Source of the DNA: Nesterenkonia lutea
GTDB lineage: Bacteria > Actinomycetota > Actinomycetes > Actinomycetales > Micrococcaceae
DNA: 64,000 nucleotides
Reading direction: 5' to 3'
Assembly (NCBI RefSeq): GCF_014873955.1
Contig: NZ_JADBED010000001.1
Location: forward strand, 1,922,001 to 1,986,000
In this document: piece by piece, positions 9,609-17,992 of the stretch
Layout: every line of letters begins with the position of its first letter
Position numbering within the stretch: position 1 is the stretch's first letter
Position numbers and translations under genes: made by a program
Notes under the pieces: model-generated
The model's input: the letters and a program-made list of their open reading frames with translations, nothing else
Database searches by the model: none
Told to the model about the DNA's origin: nothing

Positions 9609-10793
9609 TTAGCCGCCGGAGATGTCGACCTCTGCGGCCTGGATCATCTGGCGCTGCTGCTCGTTGAGCTCCTGGGACACCAGCCAGTCCTCCGGCAGGT
9701 GGACCTTCTTGGGCGATCCGGCGCGTCCGCGCGGGCCCTCGGCGTCGGCCCCGGGGTATTCCAGGCTCTGGTCCAGCTGGCCCAGCAGATCGGTGAGCTG
9801 AGCCAGTGACTCCACGGCCACCAGCTGGGTGCGCAGATGCGAGCCCACGGCGTAGCCCTTGAAGTACCAGGCCACATGCTTGCGGATGTCCTGCATGGCC
9901 TTGCGCTCGTCGCCGTCGAAATACGGGATCAGCATCTGCGCGTGGCGCAGGAGCGTGGCTGAGACCATCGGCAGGTCCGGGCGGTGGCGCTGCGCGCGGC
10001 CCTCGAAGGCCGCCTGCAGGTCACCGAAGAGCCACGGGCGGCCCTGACAGCCGCGGCCGACGACGACGCCGTCCACCCCGGTCTGCTCCACCATCGCCAC
10101 GGCATCCTCAGCCGACCAGATGTCTCCGTTGCCCAGGACCGGGATGTCGGGCAGCGATTCACGCAGCGCCGCGATCGCGGACCAGTCGGCCTGGCCCGAG
10201 TAGTGCTGGCGCGCCGTGCGTCCATGCAGCGCCACGGCTGCGACGCCTGAGTCACGGGCGATCCTGCCGGCCTCGACGAAGGTCAGGTGGTCCTCGTCGA
10301 TGCCCTTGCGCATCTTCACCGTCACCGGGATGTTCGCCCTGGACGCCTCGCGCACGGCGGTGGCGACGATGGACTCGAAGAGCTTCGTCTTCCAGGGCAG
10401 CGCGGAGCCGCCCCCCTTGCGGGTGACCTTGGGCACCGGGCAGCCGAAGTTCATGTCGATGTGATCAGCGCGGCCCTCCTCCACCAGCATGCGCACGGCA
10501 TGGCCGGTGGTGACCGGGTCCACCGAGTACAGCTGGACCGAGCGCGGCACCTCATCGGGCTCGTGACGGATGATCCGCAGGGACTCGGGACGCCGCTCGA
10601 CCAGGGCGCGGGCGGTGACCATCTCGTTGACGAAGAGTCCTCCGCCGTACTCGCGGCAGAGCCGCCGGAAGGCGGTGTTGGTGATGCCGGCCATCGGGGC
10701 CAGCACCACAGGGGTCTCCACGGTGATGGGCCCGAGCCGCAGCGGCGGCAGCAGCGCCTGCTTCTCGGGTGCCTGCGCCTCGGCGGTTTCCAT
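9609..10793 (-). CDS. dusB: tRNA-dihydrouridine synthase, DusB type
   Basis: FMN-dependent tRNA dihydrouridine synthase, 394 residues. The TIM-barrel motifs appear in order: APMAGITNTAFRRL near residue 30, DMNFGCPVPKVTRKGGG with the catalytic Cys near 120, ALHGRTARQHYSG, and GNGDIWSAEDA followed by GVVVGRGCQGRPWLF. The frame is open far upstream through the neighbouring acetyltransferase gene, so the start was set at the ATG at 10791-10793 by the position of the first barrel strand. A GTG two codons earlier (10799) is equally possible. The acetyltransferase gene ends only 17 bases upstream, suggesting one transcript. Confidence 0.92.
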   Translation of the reverse strand: METAEAQAPEKQALLPPLRLGPITVETPVVLAPMAGITNTAFRRLCREYGGGLFVNEMVTARALVERRPESLRIIRHEPDEVPRSVQLYSVDPVTTGHAVRMLVEEGRADHIDMNFGCPVPKVTRKGGGSALPWKTKLFESIVATAVREASRANIPVTVKMRKGIDEDHLTFVEAGRIARDSGVAAVALHGRTARQHYSGQADWSAIAALRESLPDIPVLGNGDIWSAEDAVAMVEQTGVDGVVVGRGCQGRPWLFGDLQAAFEGRAQRHRPDLPMVSATLLRHAQMLIPYFDGDERKAMQDIRKHVAWYFKGYAVGSHLRTQLVAVESLAQLTDLLGQLDQSLEYPGADAEGPRGRAGSPKKVHLPEDWLVSQELNEQQRQMIQAAEVDISGG

Positions 10794-10810
10794 GGTCACG
10801 GCGTGAGTCC

Positions 10811-11776
10811 TCAGGACGCGTCGCGGGCGTAGATGAGCGCCTCGAAGTCGAACTCGGCGAGGCCCGCCTCGATGAGCTCGTCGGTGACGGTCTTCAGCGG
10901 CACCATTGCGTCGTCGACCTCCACCTTGACCGGGAAGTGCGCGGCCAGCAGCGAGAGCATCGCGCGGCAGGAGGTCTCGGCGTCGGCCTCGGGGAGCTCC
11001 GGGTTCCAGCCGAGCAGCACGTCGGCCGGGTCCTCGGTGCGCTCGGGGGTGTAGCTGATCGCGAAGGCGAGGATGCTGTTGTCCCCTCCATTGGCGGTGT
11101 CGCGCAGCACCACGGCGCCGGAGGCTCCGGTCTCCGGTGCCAGCAGCATCTGCTGGGCCCGCCCGACCGTCATCTCGGCGGGGTCCCAGGTGTGCACGGC
11201 GTTGTAGAAGTCCGCCACCAGCTGGGTGAGCTCCACCGATCCGGTGGCGAGGTCCTCCAGGTCGAGCCCGGCGCTGTCCAGGTCCGGAAGCTTGATCGCG
11301 CCCGGCTGGATCACCACCTGGCGGGAGGCCTGGATCTTGGTGAACCCGTTGTCCTTGAGGAAGCACTGGGCGGCGGAACGCTTGGCCACCCGGGACTTCA
11401 GCGACTGCACGGCGCAGTTGGGGACCTCGGCCTCGAGGATCTGCAGCATCTGTGCGGCCACGCCGCGGCGGCGGTGCTCGGGGGCGACCTCCGCGTAGAA
11501 GGAGAGCCGGTCTGGGTGCAGCGAGGAGCGGAAGATGGTGGCCGCCGCGACCGGCAGACCTTCGGCCTCGGCGACGATGCACCGGGACCAGGGGTCGTTG
11601 GATGAGGGCCGCAGCAGGCTGCGGTCCTGGTGATGCATCGAGTTCTCCGGGTCGCCCCAGACCTGAAGCAGCTTCAGATCGTCACCTTCGGCCCAGGGAC
11701 GCACCGTGAGACCGGAGTCCAGGGTGAGCCGGGCCGGATCGGCGGGGCGAGCTGCGGCGTCGTGCTCAGTGCTCAT
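10811..11776 (-). CDS. GNAT family N-acetyltransferase
   Basis: A 321-residue acetyltransferase. The acetyl-CoA binding motif A is visible as VAPEHRRRGVAAQML near residues 95-110, following a beta-strand SFYAEV. The second half (about 165-321) shows no motif I recognise and may be a degenerate second GNAT domain, a layout common in actinobacteria. It precedes dusB in the same direction with a 17-base gap. The substrate (protein, antibiotic or small molecule) cannot be told. Start ATG gives MSTEHDAAARPA. Confidence 0.8.
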   Translation of the reverse strand: MSTEHDAAARPADPARLTLDSGLTVRPWAEGDDLKLLQVWGDPENSMHHQDRSLLRPSSNDPWSRCIVAEAEGLPVAAATIFRSSLHPDRLSFYAEVAPEHRRRGVAAQMLQILEAEVPNCAVQSLKSRVAKRSAAQCFLKDNGFTKIQASRQVVIQPGAIKLPDLDSAGLDLEDLATGSVELTQLVADFYNAVHTWDPAEMTVGRAQQMLLAPETGASGAVVLRDTANGGDNSILAFAISYTPERTEDPADVLLGWNPELPEADAETSCRAMLSLLAAHFPVKVEVDDAMVPLKTVTDELIEAGLAEFDFEALIYARDAS

Positions 11777-11961
11777 CGCATTTCCTTAGACGAGTGCAGA
11801 CAATGGCGTTCAGACCAGGTCGTTCAGACCAAACACGCAATGGTAGTCCCGCGCCGCGAAGCTGACAAAGCCCACCTGGCCTCGGACCCAGAACCTGCAG
11901 TTCAGCGGCCTGCCCGTTCCGCGGGATGCGCACGGCCCACGGGACCGTCCGGCGGCACGGC

Positions 11962-13344
11962 TCAGCCGAGCAGCTTGACCGCGAGGTAGGACTGCACCTT
12001 GTCCAGGGAGACGCGCTCCTGGGTCATCTCATCGCGGTCGCGGATGGTCACGGCCTGGTCCTCGAGGGTGTCGAAGTCCACGGTGATGCAGAAGGGGGTG
12101 CCGATCTCATCCTGGCGGCGATAGCGGCGGCCGATGGCTCCGGAGTCGTCGAAGTCGATGTTCCAGTGCTGGCGCAGCTGCTGGGCCAGGTCCTGGGAGA
12201 CCCCGGCGAGCTCGGGCTTCTTGGACAGCGGCAGCACGGCGGCCTTCACCGGGGCCAGCTTCGGGTGCAGCTTCAGCACCGTGCGGGTGTCCACGCCGCC
12301 CTTGGTGTTCGGCGCCTCGTCCTCGGTGTAGGAGTCCACAAGGAAAGCCATCATCGCGCGGGTCAGGCCGAAGGAGGGTTCGATCACGTACGGGGTGTAC
12401 CGGGTGCCGCTGGCCTGGTCGAAGTACGCCAGCTTCGCCCCGGAGGCCTCGGTGTGGGAGTTCAGGTCGTAGTCGGTGCGGTTCGCCACGCCCATGAGCT
12501 CGCCCCAGGCGGAGCCCGCGAAGTCGAAGCGGTACTCCAGGTCGATGGTGCCGGCCGAGTAGTGCGCCCGGTCGTCTTCGGGCACGTCGAACTTGCGCAG
12601 GTTCTCCGGGTTCAGACCCAGGTTGATGAACCAGTTGTAGCAGGCGTCCACCCAGTGCTGGAACCACTCGTCGGCTTCATCCGGGTGGGTGAAGTACTCG
12701 ATCTCCATCTGCTCGAACTCACGGGTGCGGAAGATGAAGTTGCCGGGGGTGATCTCGTTGCGGAAGGCCTTGCCGATCTGACCGATTCCGAAGGGCGGCT
12801 TCTTCCGGGCGGAGGTGACCACGTTGTTGAAGTTCACGAAGATGCCCTGGGCGGTCTCGGGGCGCATATAGTGCAGCCCCTCCTCGTCGTCCACCGGGCC
12901 CAGGTAGGTCTTCATCAGCCCGGAGAACTGCTGCGGCTCGGTCCAGCTGCCCGGCTGGCCGGTCTCGGGGTCACGGATGTCGGCGAGGCCGTTCTCCGGG
13001 GGGTGGCCGTGCTTGGCCTCGTAGGCCTCGATGAGGTGGTCGGCGCGGTAGCGGCGGTGGGTGTGCAGCGACTCCACCAGCGGGTCGGAGAAGGTCTTCA
13101 CGTGGCCGGAGGCGTGCCAGACCGCCTGCGGCAGGATGATCGCGGAGTCGAGGCCGACCATGTCGCCGCGTCCACGGATGAAGGTCTGCCACCACTCGGC
13201 CTTGATGTTCTCCTTGAGCTCGGTGCCCAGCGGCCCGTAGTCCCAGGCAGACCGCGTGCCGCCGTAGATCTCTCCGGACTGGAACACGAAGCCGCGACGC
13301 TTCGCCAGGGAGATGACTTTGTCGAGTGCGGTCTCTTTGGCCAT
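11962..13344 (-). CDS. glyS: Glycyl-tRNA synthetase (single-chain dimeric type)
   Basis: Class II glycyl-tRNA synthetase of the homodimeric alpha2 type, 460 residues, charging tRNA(Gly). Motif evidence includes [15 protein letters not shown] at the N-terminus, [13 protein letters not shown], the motif 2 region [23 protein letters not shown] split by the usual turn, and the motif 3 region [13 protein letters not shown] near residue 330. The C-terminal anticodon-binding domain follows ([13 protein letters not shown] onward). Length matches the bacterial single-chain form rather than separate GlyQ and GlyS subunits. A 50-bp gap separates it from the upstream transporter; I see no T-box leader. 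Confidence 0.96.
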   Translation of the reverse strand: MAKETALDKVISLAKRRGFVFQSGEIYGGTRSAWDYGPLGTELKENIKAEWWQTFIRGRGDMVGLDSAIILPQAVWHASGHVKTFSDPLVESLHTHRRYRADHLIEAYEAKHGHPPENGLADIRDPETGQPGSWTEPQQFSGLMKTYLGPVDDEEGLHYMRPETAQGIFVNFNNVVTSARKKPPFGIGQIGKAFRNEITPGNFIFRTREFEQMEIEYFTHPDEADEWFQHWVDACYNWFINLGLNPENLRKFDVPEDDRAHYSAGTIDLEYRFDFAGSAWGELMGVANRTDYDLNSHTEASGAKLAYFDQASGTRYTPYVIEPSFGLTRAMMAFLVDSYTEDEAPNTKGGVDTRTVLKLHPKLAPVKAAVLPLSKKPELAGVSQDLAQQLRQHWNIDFDDSGAIGRRYRRQDEIGTPFCITVDFDTLEDQAVTIRDRDEMTQERVSLDKVQSYLAVKLLG

Positions 13345-13393
13345 GTGGCAGATACACCTCAGGTAGTACGGGATGAAGACAGACTGCGTCAGC

Positions 13394-14392
13394 TTATCGC
13401 GCTGACGGACGCCCGCGCAGGATGTCCGGCAGCGAGGCCAGGATCACCGCGACCAGGGTCAGTCCGGTGCCCAGCACGGTCGCGAGGGTGACCAGAGACC
13501 CGGGAGTCGGAAGCAGCACATCGAGCAGCAGCGAGCCCAGCAGCTGGCCGGCGATCATGCCCATCGCCGCGATGAGCACGCCGACCCGAGTGACCAGCAG
13601 GGCGCCCAGCGCGATGAAGATGATGCCCAGCGGTCCGCCCAGGTAGTGCCACCAGACCGAGGACAGTGCGGGGTCCACGCCGCTGACCAGTGCCTTTCCC
13701 GCCCAGATGAGGAGCAGGAAGACCGTGCCGGCGAGGAAGTTGAACAGCGTGCCCGGTGCCGGTCCCCCATAGGCGGCGGAGTGCCGGCCGTTGATCGCCT
13801 GCTGGCCGGCCTGCACGAAGCCTGCAGAGAGCGGCAGCAGCACCAGAGCGAGCCAGGCGGCGCCCTGTCCTGCCGCTTCGAGCTGCGGGGAGACCGCCCA
13901 GAGGACCGCGAGCACGGTCAGCACCGCACCGCCGATCCGGAACGGGTTCAGTCGCATCCTCCCGGCAGGACCCAGCCCGATGCGGTCCCAGAGCAGCCCG
14001 CCGAGGGTCTGACCGGTGACCACCGCCACGGTGAACACCGCCACCCCGATGAGTCCGATGGTCAGCGTCTGGGTCAGCACGAAGTACCCGCCCGCGCATC
14101 CGGCGAGGAAGTACCACCAGCGGATCCGACCTTCGCGGACCGCCGGGGCGACCCGTCGCAGTCCCCGGCGCCCGCGCGCCGTGCCGAGGGTCGCCAGGAT
14201 CATGACGACGGTGCCCACGGAGAAGCTGATGGTGGCCGCCAGCACCGGATCCCCGATCTCGCGGGTCAGTGCGGCATTGACCCGTCCCTGGGCGGGGATC
14301 GCCATGCCGGAGCCGAGCATCAGCAGCAGCAGGAACACCCAGACCAGGGGGGATCGAGGGGCCGCTGCGGGCTCGGCAGAACTCATGGGCAT
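13394..14392 (-). CDS. DMT-superfamily (DUF606/YdcZ-like) membrane transporter
   Basis: About 332 residues with roughly ten hydrophobic segments beginning [16 protein letters not shown]. Two repeated halves are suggested by [21 protein letters not shown] in the middle and [15 protein letters not shown], typical of the DUF606 branch of the drug/metabolite transporter superfamily. Such proteins are inner-membrane exporters of unknown substrate. The ATG at 14390-14392 is used; a second ATG two codons later (14386) is also possible. The left arm of a 75-bp palindrome begins 12 bases upstream of this start. Confidence 0.8.
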   Translation of the reverse strand: MPMSSAEPAAAPRSPLVWVFLLLLMLGSGMAIPAQGRVNAALTREIGDPVLAATISFSVGTVVMILATLGTARGRRGLRRVAPAVREGRIRWWYFLAGCAGGYFVLTQTLTIGLIGVAVFTVAVVTGQTLGGLLWDRIGLGPAGRMRLNPFRIGGAVLTVLAVLWAVSPQLEAAGQGAAWLALVLLPLSAGFVQAGQQAINGRHSAAYGGPAPGTLFNFLAGTVFLLLIWAGKALVSGVDPALSSVWWHYLGGPLGIIFIALGALLVTRVGVLIAAMGMIAGQLLGSLLLDVLLPTPGSLVTLATVLGTGLTLVAVILASLPDILRGRPSAR

Positions 14393-14403
14393 CACTCTAT
14401 CCA

Positions 14404-14478
14404 GCGTTTTACCGGGCCCTGCGCGCTCTACCGGTCCCACGGTCGGGCAGGTCAATCACGTGAGGCCCGGTAGAACGC
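14404..14478. repeat. 75-bp palindromic intergenic element, copy 2
   Basis: The outer arms (14404-14418 and 14464-14478) pair over 15 bp with one mismatch, starting GCGTTTTACC on the left and ending GGTAGAACGC on the right. The centre carries CACGGTCGG (14438-14446), identical to the centre of the copy at 2711-2785, and TCTACC occupies the same offset in both. This copy fills most of the 111-bp space between two divergent genes, so it overlaps where their promoters should lie and cannot be a simple terminator. Confidence 0.8.
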
Positions 14479-14503
14479 GGGGCGGGGGTGGGAGGATGGT
14501 GCC

Positions 14504-14755
14504 ATGAGTGATGTGACTGAGGTGCCGATCCGTGATGAATCCATCCGTCTGGGCCAGCTGCTCAAGCTGGCCGGAGTCGTCGAGAACGGGGCGCTCGCCC
14601 GGGAGGTGATCGATGCCTCCGGCGTGCGCGTGGACGGCGAGGTGGAGACCCGACGAGGCCGTCAGGTCAGGCGCGGAGCCCTGGTGGAGTTCGACGGCGA
14701 GGCCTTCGGCCTTCCCGGCGCAAAGCTCATGCCCGTGGAGGACCGCGAGGACTGA
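14504..14755 (+). CDS. Small S4-domain RNA-binding protein
   Basis: An 83-residue protein made almost wholly of one S4 RNA-binding domain: IRLGQLLKLAGVVENGALA, then GVRVDGEVETRRGRQVRRG, which is the typical alpha-L motif. Such YbcJ/RqcP-like proteins bind rRNA or the ribosome; a role in ribosome assembly or quality control is possible but is inference. The ATG is preceded by GGAGG about nine bases upstream. It is divergent from the transporter gene across the palindromic element and monocistronic. Confidence 0.85.
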   Translation: MSDVTEVPIRDESIRLGQLLKLAGVVENGALAREVIDASGVRVDGEVETRRGRQVRRGALVEFDGEAFGLPGAKLMPVEDRED

Positions 14756-14790
14756 GCTCGACTCCCGATGATCCGCGTGTAAAGTGCGTC

Positions 14791-14796
14791 TATAAG
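14791..14796 (+). promoter_or_regulatory. Possible -10 element of the glycosyltransferase operon
   Basis: TATAAG at 14791-14796 is the best -10-like hexamer in the 137-bp leader before the first glycosyltransferase gene. The expected -35 position (about 14768-14773) reads ATGATC and is poor, so this is a weak call. A small hairpin (CCGGTC, three bases, GACCGG; 14843-14857) lies just before the alternative GTG start. Confidence 0.3.
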
Positions 14797-14892
14797 CCTG
14801 GTACGCGCGCGTGTTCCGGGACTCCATCTCGCGAGGGACGTGCCGGTCGATGACCGGTGGCAGGGGACTGCGCCTCGCGCTGTCGACAGGGG

Positions 14893-15978
14893 GTGCGGTT
14901 GCGCATCTGCATCATCGCCTCGAGCCAGTTCCCGATCCGGGAGCCCTTCGCCGGTGGACTCGAAGCCTTCACCCACACCGTGGCACGCAGGCTCATCACC
15001 CGCGGCCATTCGGTGACCCTGTTCGCCGCCGGCGGCAGCGACCCCGACCTGGGTGCACAGATGCTGATTCCCGAACGCCTGGAGTTCACCGAGGCGGCCC
15101 GCTCCGATGTCGGCGCCATGCCGGTGGACTGGATGCAGCAGCACCACGCCTATCTGGGTCTGATGCTGCACCTGGCAGGCTCCGACGAGTTCGACGTGAT
15201 CCACAACAACTCCCTGCATCACCTTCCGCTGGCGCTGTCCTCCATGGTGCCCGCCCCGGTGCTCACCACGCTGCACACCCCGCCCACCCCGTGGCTGGAG
15301 TCCGCGATGAACTACGCCTCCCCCTCCTCGGTCTTCATGGCGGTGAGCTCGGCCACCGCGCAGGCCTGGCAGGAGACGGTGAGCGCGGGCGTGATCGCCA
15401 ACGGCGTGGACACCGAGGTCTGGAAGGTCGGACCCGGGGGGCCCGGATGCGTCTGGACCGGACGGCTGGTCGCGGAGAAGGCTCCTCATCTCGCCATCGA
15501 CGCAGCCCGAGCGGCTGGGCGCAGCATCACCCTCGCAGGGCCGATCATGGACCGCGCATACTTCGACGCGCAGGTCGCGCCCCGACTCGGCGACGACGCC
15601 GTCTACGCGGGTCATCTGCACCATGCTGAGCTGGTCGAGCTGGTCGGCTCCGCGGAGGTGGCGGTCGTGAGCTCCCAGTGGGACGAGCCCTATGGCCTCG
15701 TGGCCGCAGAAGCCATGTCCTGCGGAACTCCCGTCGCGGCCTTTGCCCGCGGAGGCCTCGTGGAGATCGTCACCGAGGAGACCGGCGCGCTCGCCGCAGA
15801 CGGCTCGGTGGCGAGTCTCGCGGCGGCGATCACCCGCGCCGCGACCTGCGAGCGGCGAGTCGTGCGCGAACGCGCGGAGCAGCACCTCTCCCTGGACCGG
15901 ATGGTCACCGAATACGAGAACGTCTACGCCCAGATGGCGGAGGAGATCTCCCCACGGCAGGCCGCCCCGGTTCGATGA
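14893..15978 (+). CDS. Glycosyltransferase family 4 (first gene of four-gene operon)
   Basis: About 361 residues with a GT-B, family GT4 layout. The N-terminal domain starts RLRICIIASSQFPI and has the glycine-rich loop PFAGGLEAFTHTVARRL for acceptor binding. The C-terminal nucleotide-sugar domain has WTGRLVAEKAPHLAIDA and the EX7E signature in EPYGLVAAEAMSCGTP. The start is uncertain: GTG 14893-14895 fits the family N-terminus, while GTG 14857 would add 12 residues. Its TGA overlaps the next ATG (ATGA, 15975-15978), so translation is coupled to the second glycosyltransferase. The donor sugar is probably a UDP- or GDP-hexose; the product is unknown. Confidence 0.85.
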   Translation: MRLRICIIASSQFPIREPFAGGLEAFTHTVARRLITRGHSVTLFAAGGSDPDLGAQMLIPERLEFTEAARSDVGAMPVDWMQQHHAYLGLMLHLAGSDEFDVIHNNSLHHLPLALSSMVPAPVLTTLHTPPTPWLESAMNYASPSSVFMAVSSATAQAWQETVSAGVIANGVDTEVWKVGPGGPGCVWTGRLVAEKAPHLAIDAARAAGRSITLAGPIMDRAYFDAQVAPRLGDDAVYAGHLHHAELVELVGSAEVAVVSSQWDEPYGLVAAEAMSCGTPVAAFARGGLVEIVTEETGALAADGSVASLAAAITRAATCERRVVRERAEQHLSLDRMVTEYENVYAQMAEEISPRQAAPVR

Positions 15979-17066
15979 TCGGCTGGTACATCCACCACCA
16001 GGGACGAGGCCACCTTCACCGGGCCACAGCGGTGGCCCGAGCCGCCGCGGAGGCCGGCCTGGAGATCACCGGACTCTCCTCTCTGCCGGAACCGACGGAC
16101 TGGCCCGGAGCGGACTGGGTCCAGCTGGAGCGGGATGACACGGCGACGCGGCCGGAGCCCCGCGACGCCACCGCCTCGGGTGCCCTGCACTGGGTGCCCC
16201 GGCACCACCCCGGTCTGCTCCGGCGCAGCGCGCAGGTCTCCGCCTGGCTGGACGCCGCGCGCCCGGCACTGGTCGTGGCTGACGTGTCCGTGGAGATGGC
16301 CCTCCTCGTCCGGCTTCACGGGGTCCCCGTGGTGACCGTGGCCCTGCCCGGGGATCGCACGGATCGGGCTCATCAGCTCGGCTATGCCGTCTCTGAGCGA
16401 GTGGTGGGGATGTGGCCCGCCGAGGCCGCGAACATGCTCCACGGCGCCGAAGCCGTCCATGCGCTCGGCGGACTCTCAAGGTTCGCGCCCCAGTCCTCCC
16501 CCGCCGACGCCAGCTCACTACCGCACGCCGCTTCACGCCTGCACGCCTCACCGCTGAACCTCCTGCCGCTGGACGTCCTGGCGCTGAACATCGTGGTGCT
16601 CAGCGGTGGGGGCGGGGGCTCCGTGGGCTCATCCAGCATCGCGCGGCTGCGCCGGATGCTCCCCTCGGCCGAGATCGTCATCCTTGGCGGAGACGGTTCC
16701 TGGGAACACGATCCGTGGCCGCAGCTGGTGCGTGCCGACCTGGTGGTCACCGCCGCCGGGCAGAACTCCATCGCAGAGGTCGCGGCCAGTCGCACGCCGG
16801 CTCTGGTCACCGCACTTGACCGACCGCACCAGGAGCAGCAGCGCATGCTCGCTGCGCTGGAGCGCGGCCCCTGGCCGGCGGTCCGCATGCCCGATCCCGA
16901 CGACGACACCGGCTGGACAGAGGCGCTGACCCAGGTGCTGCGGCGAGACGGACAGGACTGGTCCAGCTGGTGCGACGGCGGCGCCGCCGTCCGCTTCGCC
17001 GATCTCCTGCAGGACCTGGTCGCCCAGGAGGCTCCCCACCAACCCGGCATGGAGGTGAACCGATGA
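15975..17066 (+). CDS. GT-B glycosyltransferase, MurG/GT28-like
   Basis: A 363-residue protein beginning MIGWYIHHQGRGHLHRA, the nucleotide-sugar glycosyltransferase loop with H-x-x-R seen in MurG and macroside-type enzymes. The C-terminal half shows VVLSGGGGGSVG and TAAGQNSIAEVAASRTPAL, the GT28-like donor-binding region. A stretch of about 35 residues (about 172-205, rich in Ser, Ala and Leu) between the two domains looks like an expanded linker. The start codon overlaps the stop of the preceding GT4 gene and its own stop overlaps the next start (ATGA at 17063-17066). It probably adds one sugar in a shared pathway. Confidence 0.8.
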   Translation: MIGWYIHHQGRGHLHRATAVARAAAEAGLEITGLSSLPEPTDWPGADWVQLERDDTATRPEPRDATASGALHWVPRHHPGLLRRSAQVSAWLDAARPALVVADVSVEMALLVRLHGVPVVTVALPGDRTDRAHQLGYAVSERVVGMWPAEAANMLHGAEAVHALGGLSRFAPQSSPADASSLPHAASRLHASPLNLLPLDVLALNIVVLSGGGGGSVGSSSIARLRRMLPSAEIVILGGDGSWEHDPWPQLVRADLVVTAAGQNSIAEVAASRTPALVTALDRPHQEQQRMLAALERGPWPAVRMPDPDDDTGWTEALTQVLRRDGQDWSSWCDGGAAVRFADLLQDLVAQEAPHQPGMEVNR

Positions 17067-17992
17067 AGACGTCTGTGCCGCGCGCCGTCGTCATCACCGC
17101 TGTCCATGGCAGGCACACACACCTGCGACGCATGCGCGCCGGCCTGGCCGCGAGCACCAAGCCACCCCTGCGGCACCAGCTCGTGGCCATGGCGGATCCT
17201 GAGATCAGCAGACAGGTCAGCGCCGAGGCGCAGCGGTCCGACGGCGACCGACTGACCACCGAGGCCGTCGAGGTCCCGCGCAGCCAGGGCAGGCTTCCGC
17301 TGGCCGAGGCCAGAAACCGCGGGGCGGAGCTGGCACTGAGGTCGCTTCCTCATCCGGAGGACCTGCTGATCTTCCTCGACGTGGACTGCATCCCCGCTCC
17401 CGAGCTGGTGGGTGCCTATCTCGACGCCGCCGCCCGCCGCCCGGACGACCTGCTCTGCGGCCCGGTGGCTTATCTGCCGGAGCTGCCCGCCGAACAGCTC
17501 GACGTCGCCGAGCCCGCCCAGCTCGCCGAATGGGCCGCGCCACATCCGGCACGTCCAGCACCGGAGCCCGGAGAGATTCTCAGCGACGGTGAACACGCTC
17601 TGTTCTGGTCCCTCTCCTTCGCAGTGCGGCGATCCGTCTGGCAGCGGATCGGAGGATTCGACGAGGCGTACACGGGCTACGGGGCGGAGGACACTGACTT
17701 CGCCTGGCGCGCCCGGGCCGCCGGGGTGGGCCTCTCCTGGGTGGGCGCGGCGCGTGCCTTTCACCAGCACCATCCGGTCTCCAGCCCCCCGGTGGAGCAC
17801 CTGGAGGACATCCTGCGCAATGGACGCACCTTCGCCGGCACCTGGGGCCACTGGCCGATGGAAGGCTGGCTGGAGGAGTTCCGACGCCGGGGACTCGTGC
17901 GCCGGGAGGGTGCTGACTGGGTCGCCGTCGACCAGGCGAGTGTAGACGAAGCGCGTGTGGACCAAGCGCGTGAGGAAGAGGAGTCCAGATGA
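17063..17992 (+). CDS. Glycosyltransferase family 2
   Basis: A 309-residue GT-A fold enzyme. It starts MKTSVPRAVVITAVHGRHTHLRRM, carries the metal-binding D-x-D as FLDVDCIPAPE near residue 110, and has the galactosyltransferase-like segment GGFDEAYTGYGAEDTDF near 200. A strong Shine-Dalgarno GGAGGTGA lies just before the ATG, which overlaps the previous stop. The C-terminus carries three pentapeptide repeats VDQAS, VDEAR, VDQAR encoded by near-repeated 15-nt units (17929-17976). It has no membrane segment, so it acts in the cytoplasm, possibly on a lipid carrier at the membrane. Confidence 0.85.
   Translation: MKTSVPRAVVITAVHGRHTHLRRMRAGLAASTKPPLRHQLVAMADPEISRQVSAEAQRSDGDRLTTEAVEVPRSQGRLPLAEARNRGAELALRSLPHPEDLLIFLDVDCIPAPELVGAYLDAAARRPDDLLCGPVAYLPELPAEQLDVAEPAQLAEWAAPHPARPAPEPGEILSDGEHALFWSLSFAVRRSVWQRIGGFDEAYTGYGAEDTDFAWRARAAGVGLSWVGAARAFHQHHPVSSPPVEHLEDILRNGRTFAGTWGHWPMEGWLEEFRRRGLVRREGADWVAVDQASVDEARVDQAREEEESR

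Noticed and set aside
11807..11831. Direct repeat CGTTCAGACCA upstream of the acetyltransferase gene
   Set aside because: Only two 11-bp copies with no symmetry or conserved context; too weak to report as a functional site.
11926..13491. Long open frame opposite glyS (about 521 codons)
   Set aside because: Antisense to a clear glycyl-tRNA synthetase; low-complexity Val/Leu/Gly/His content and no start signal.
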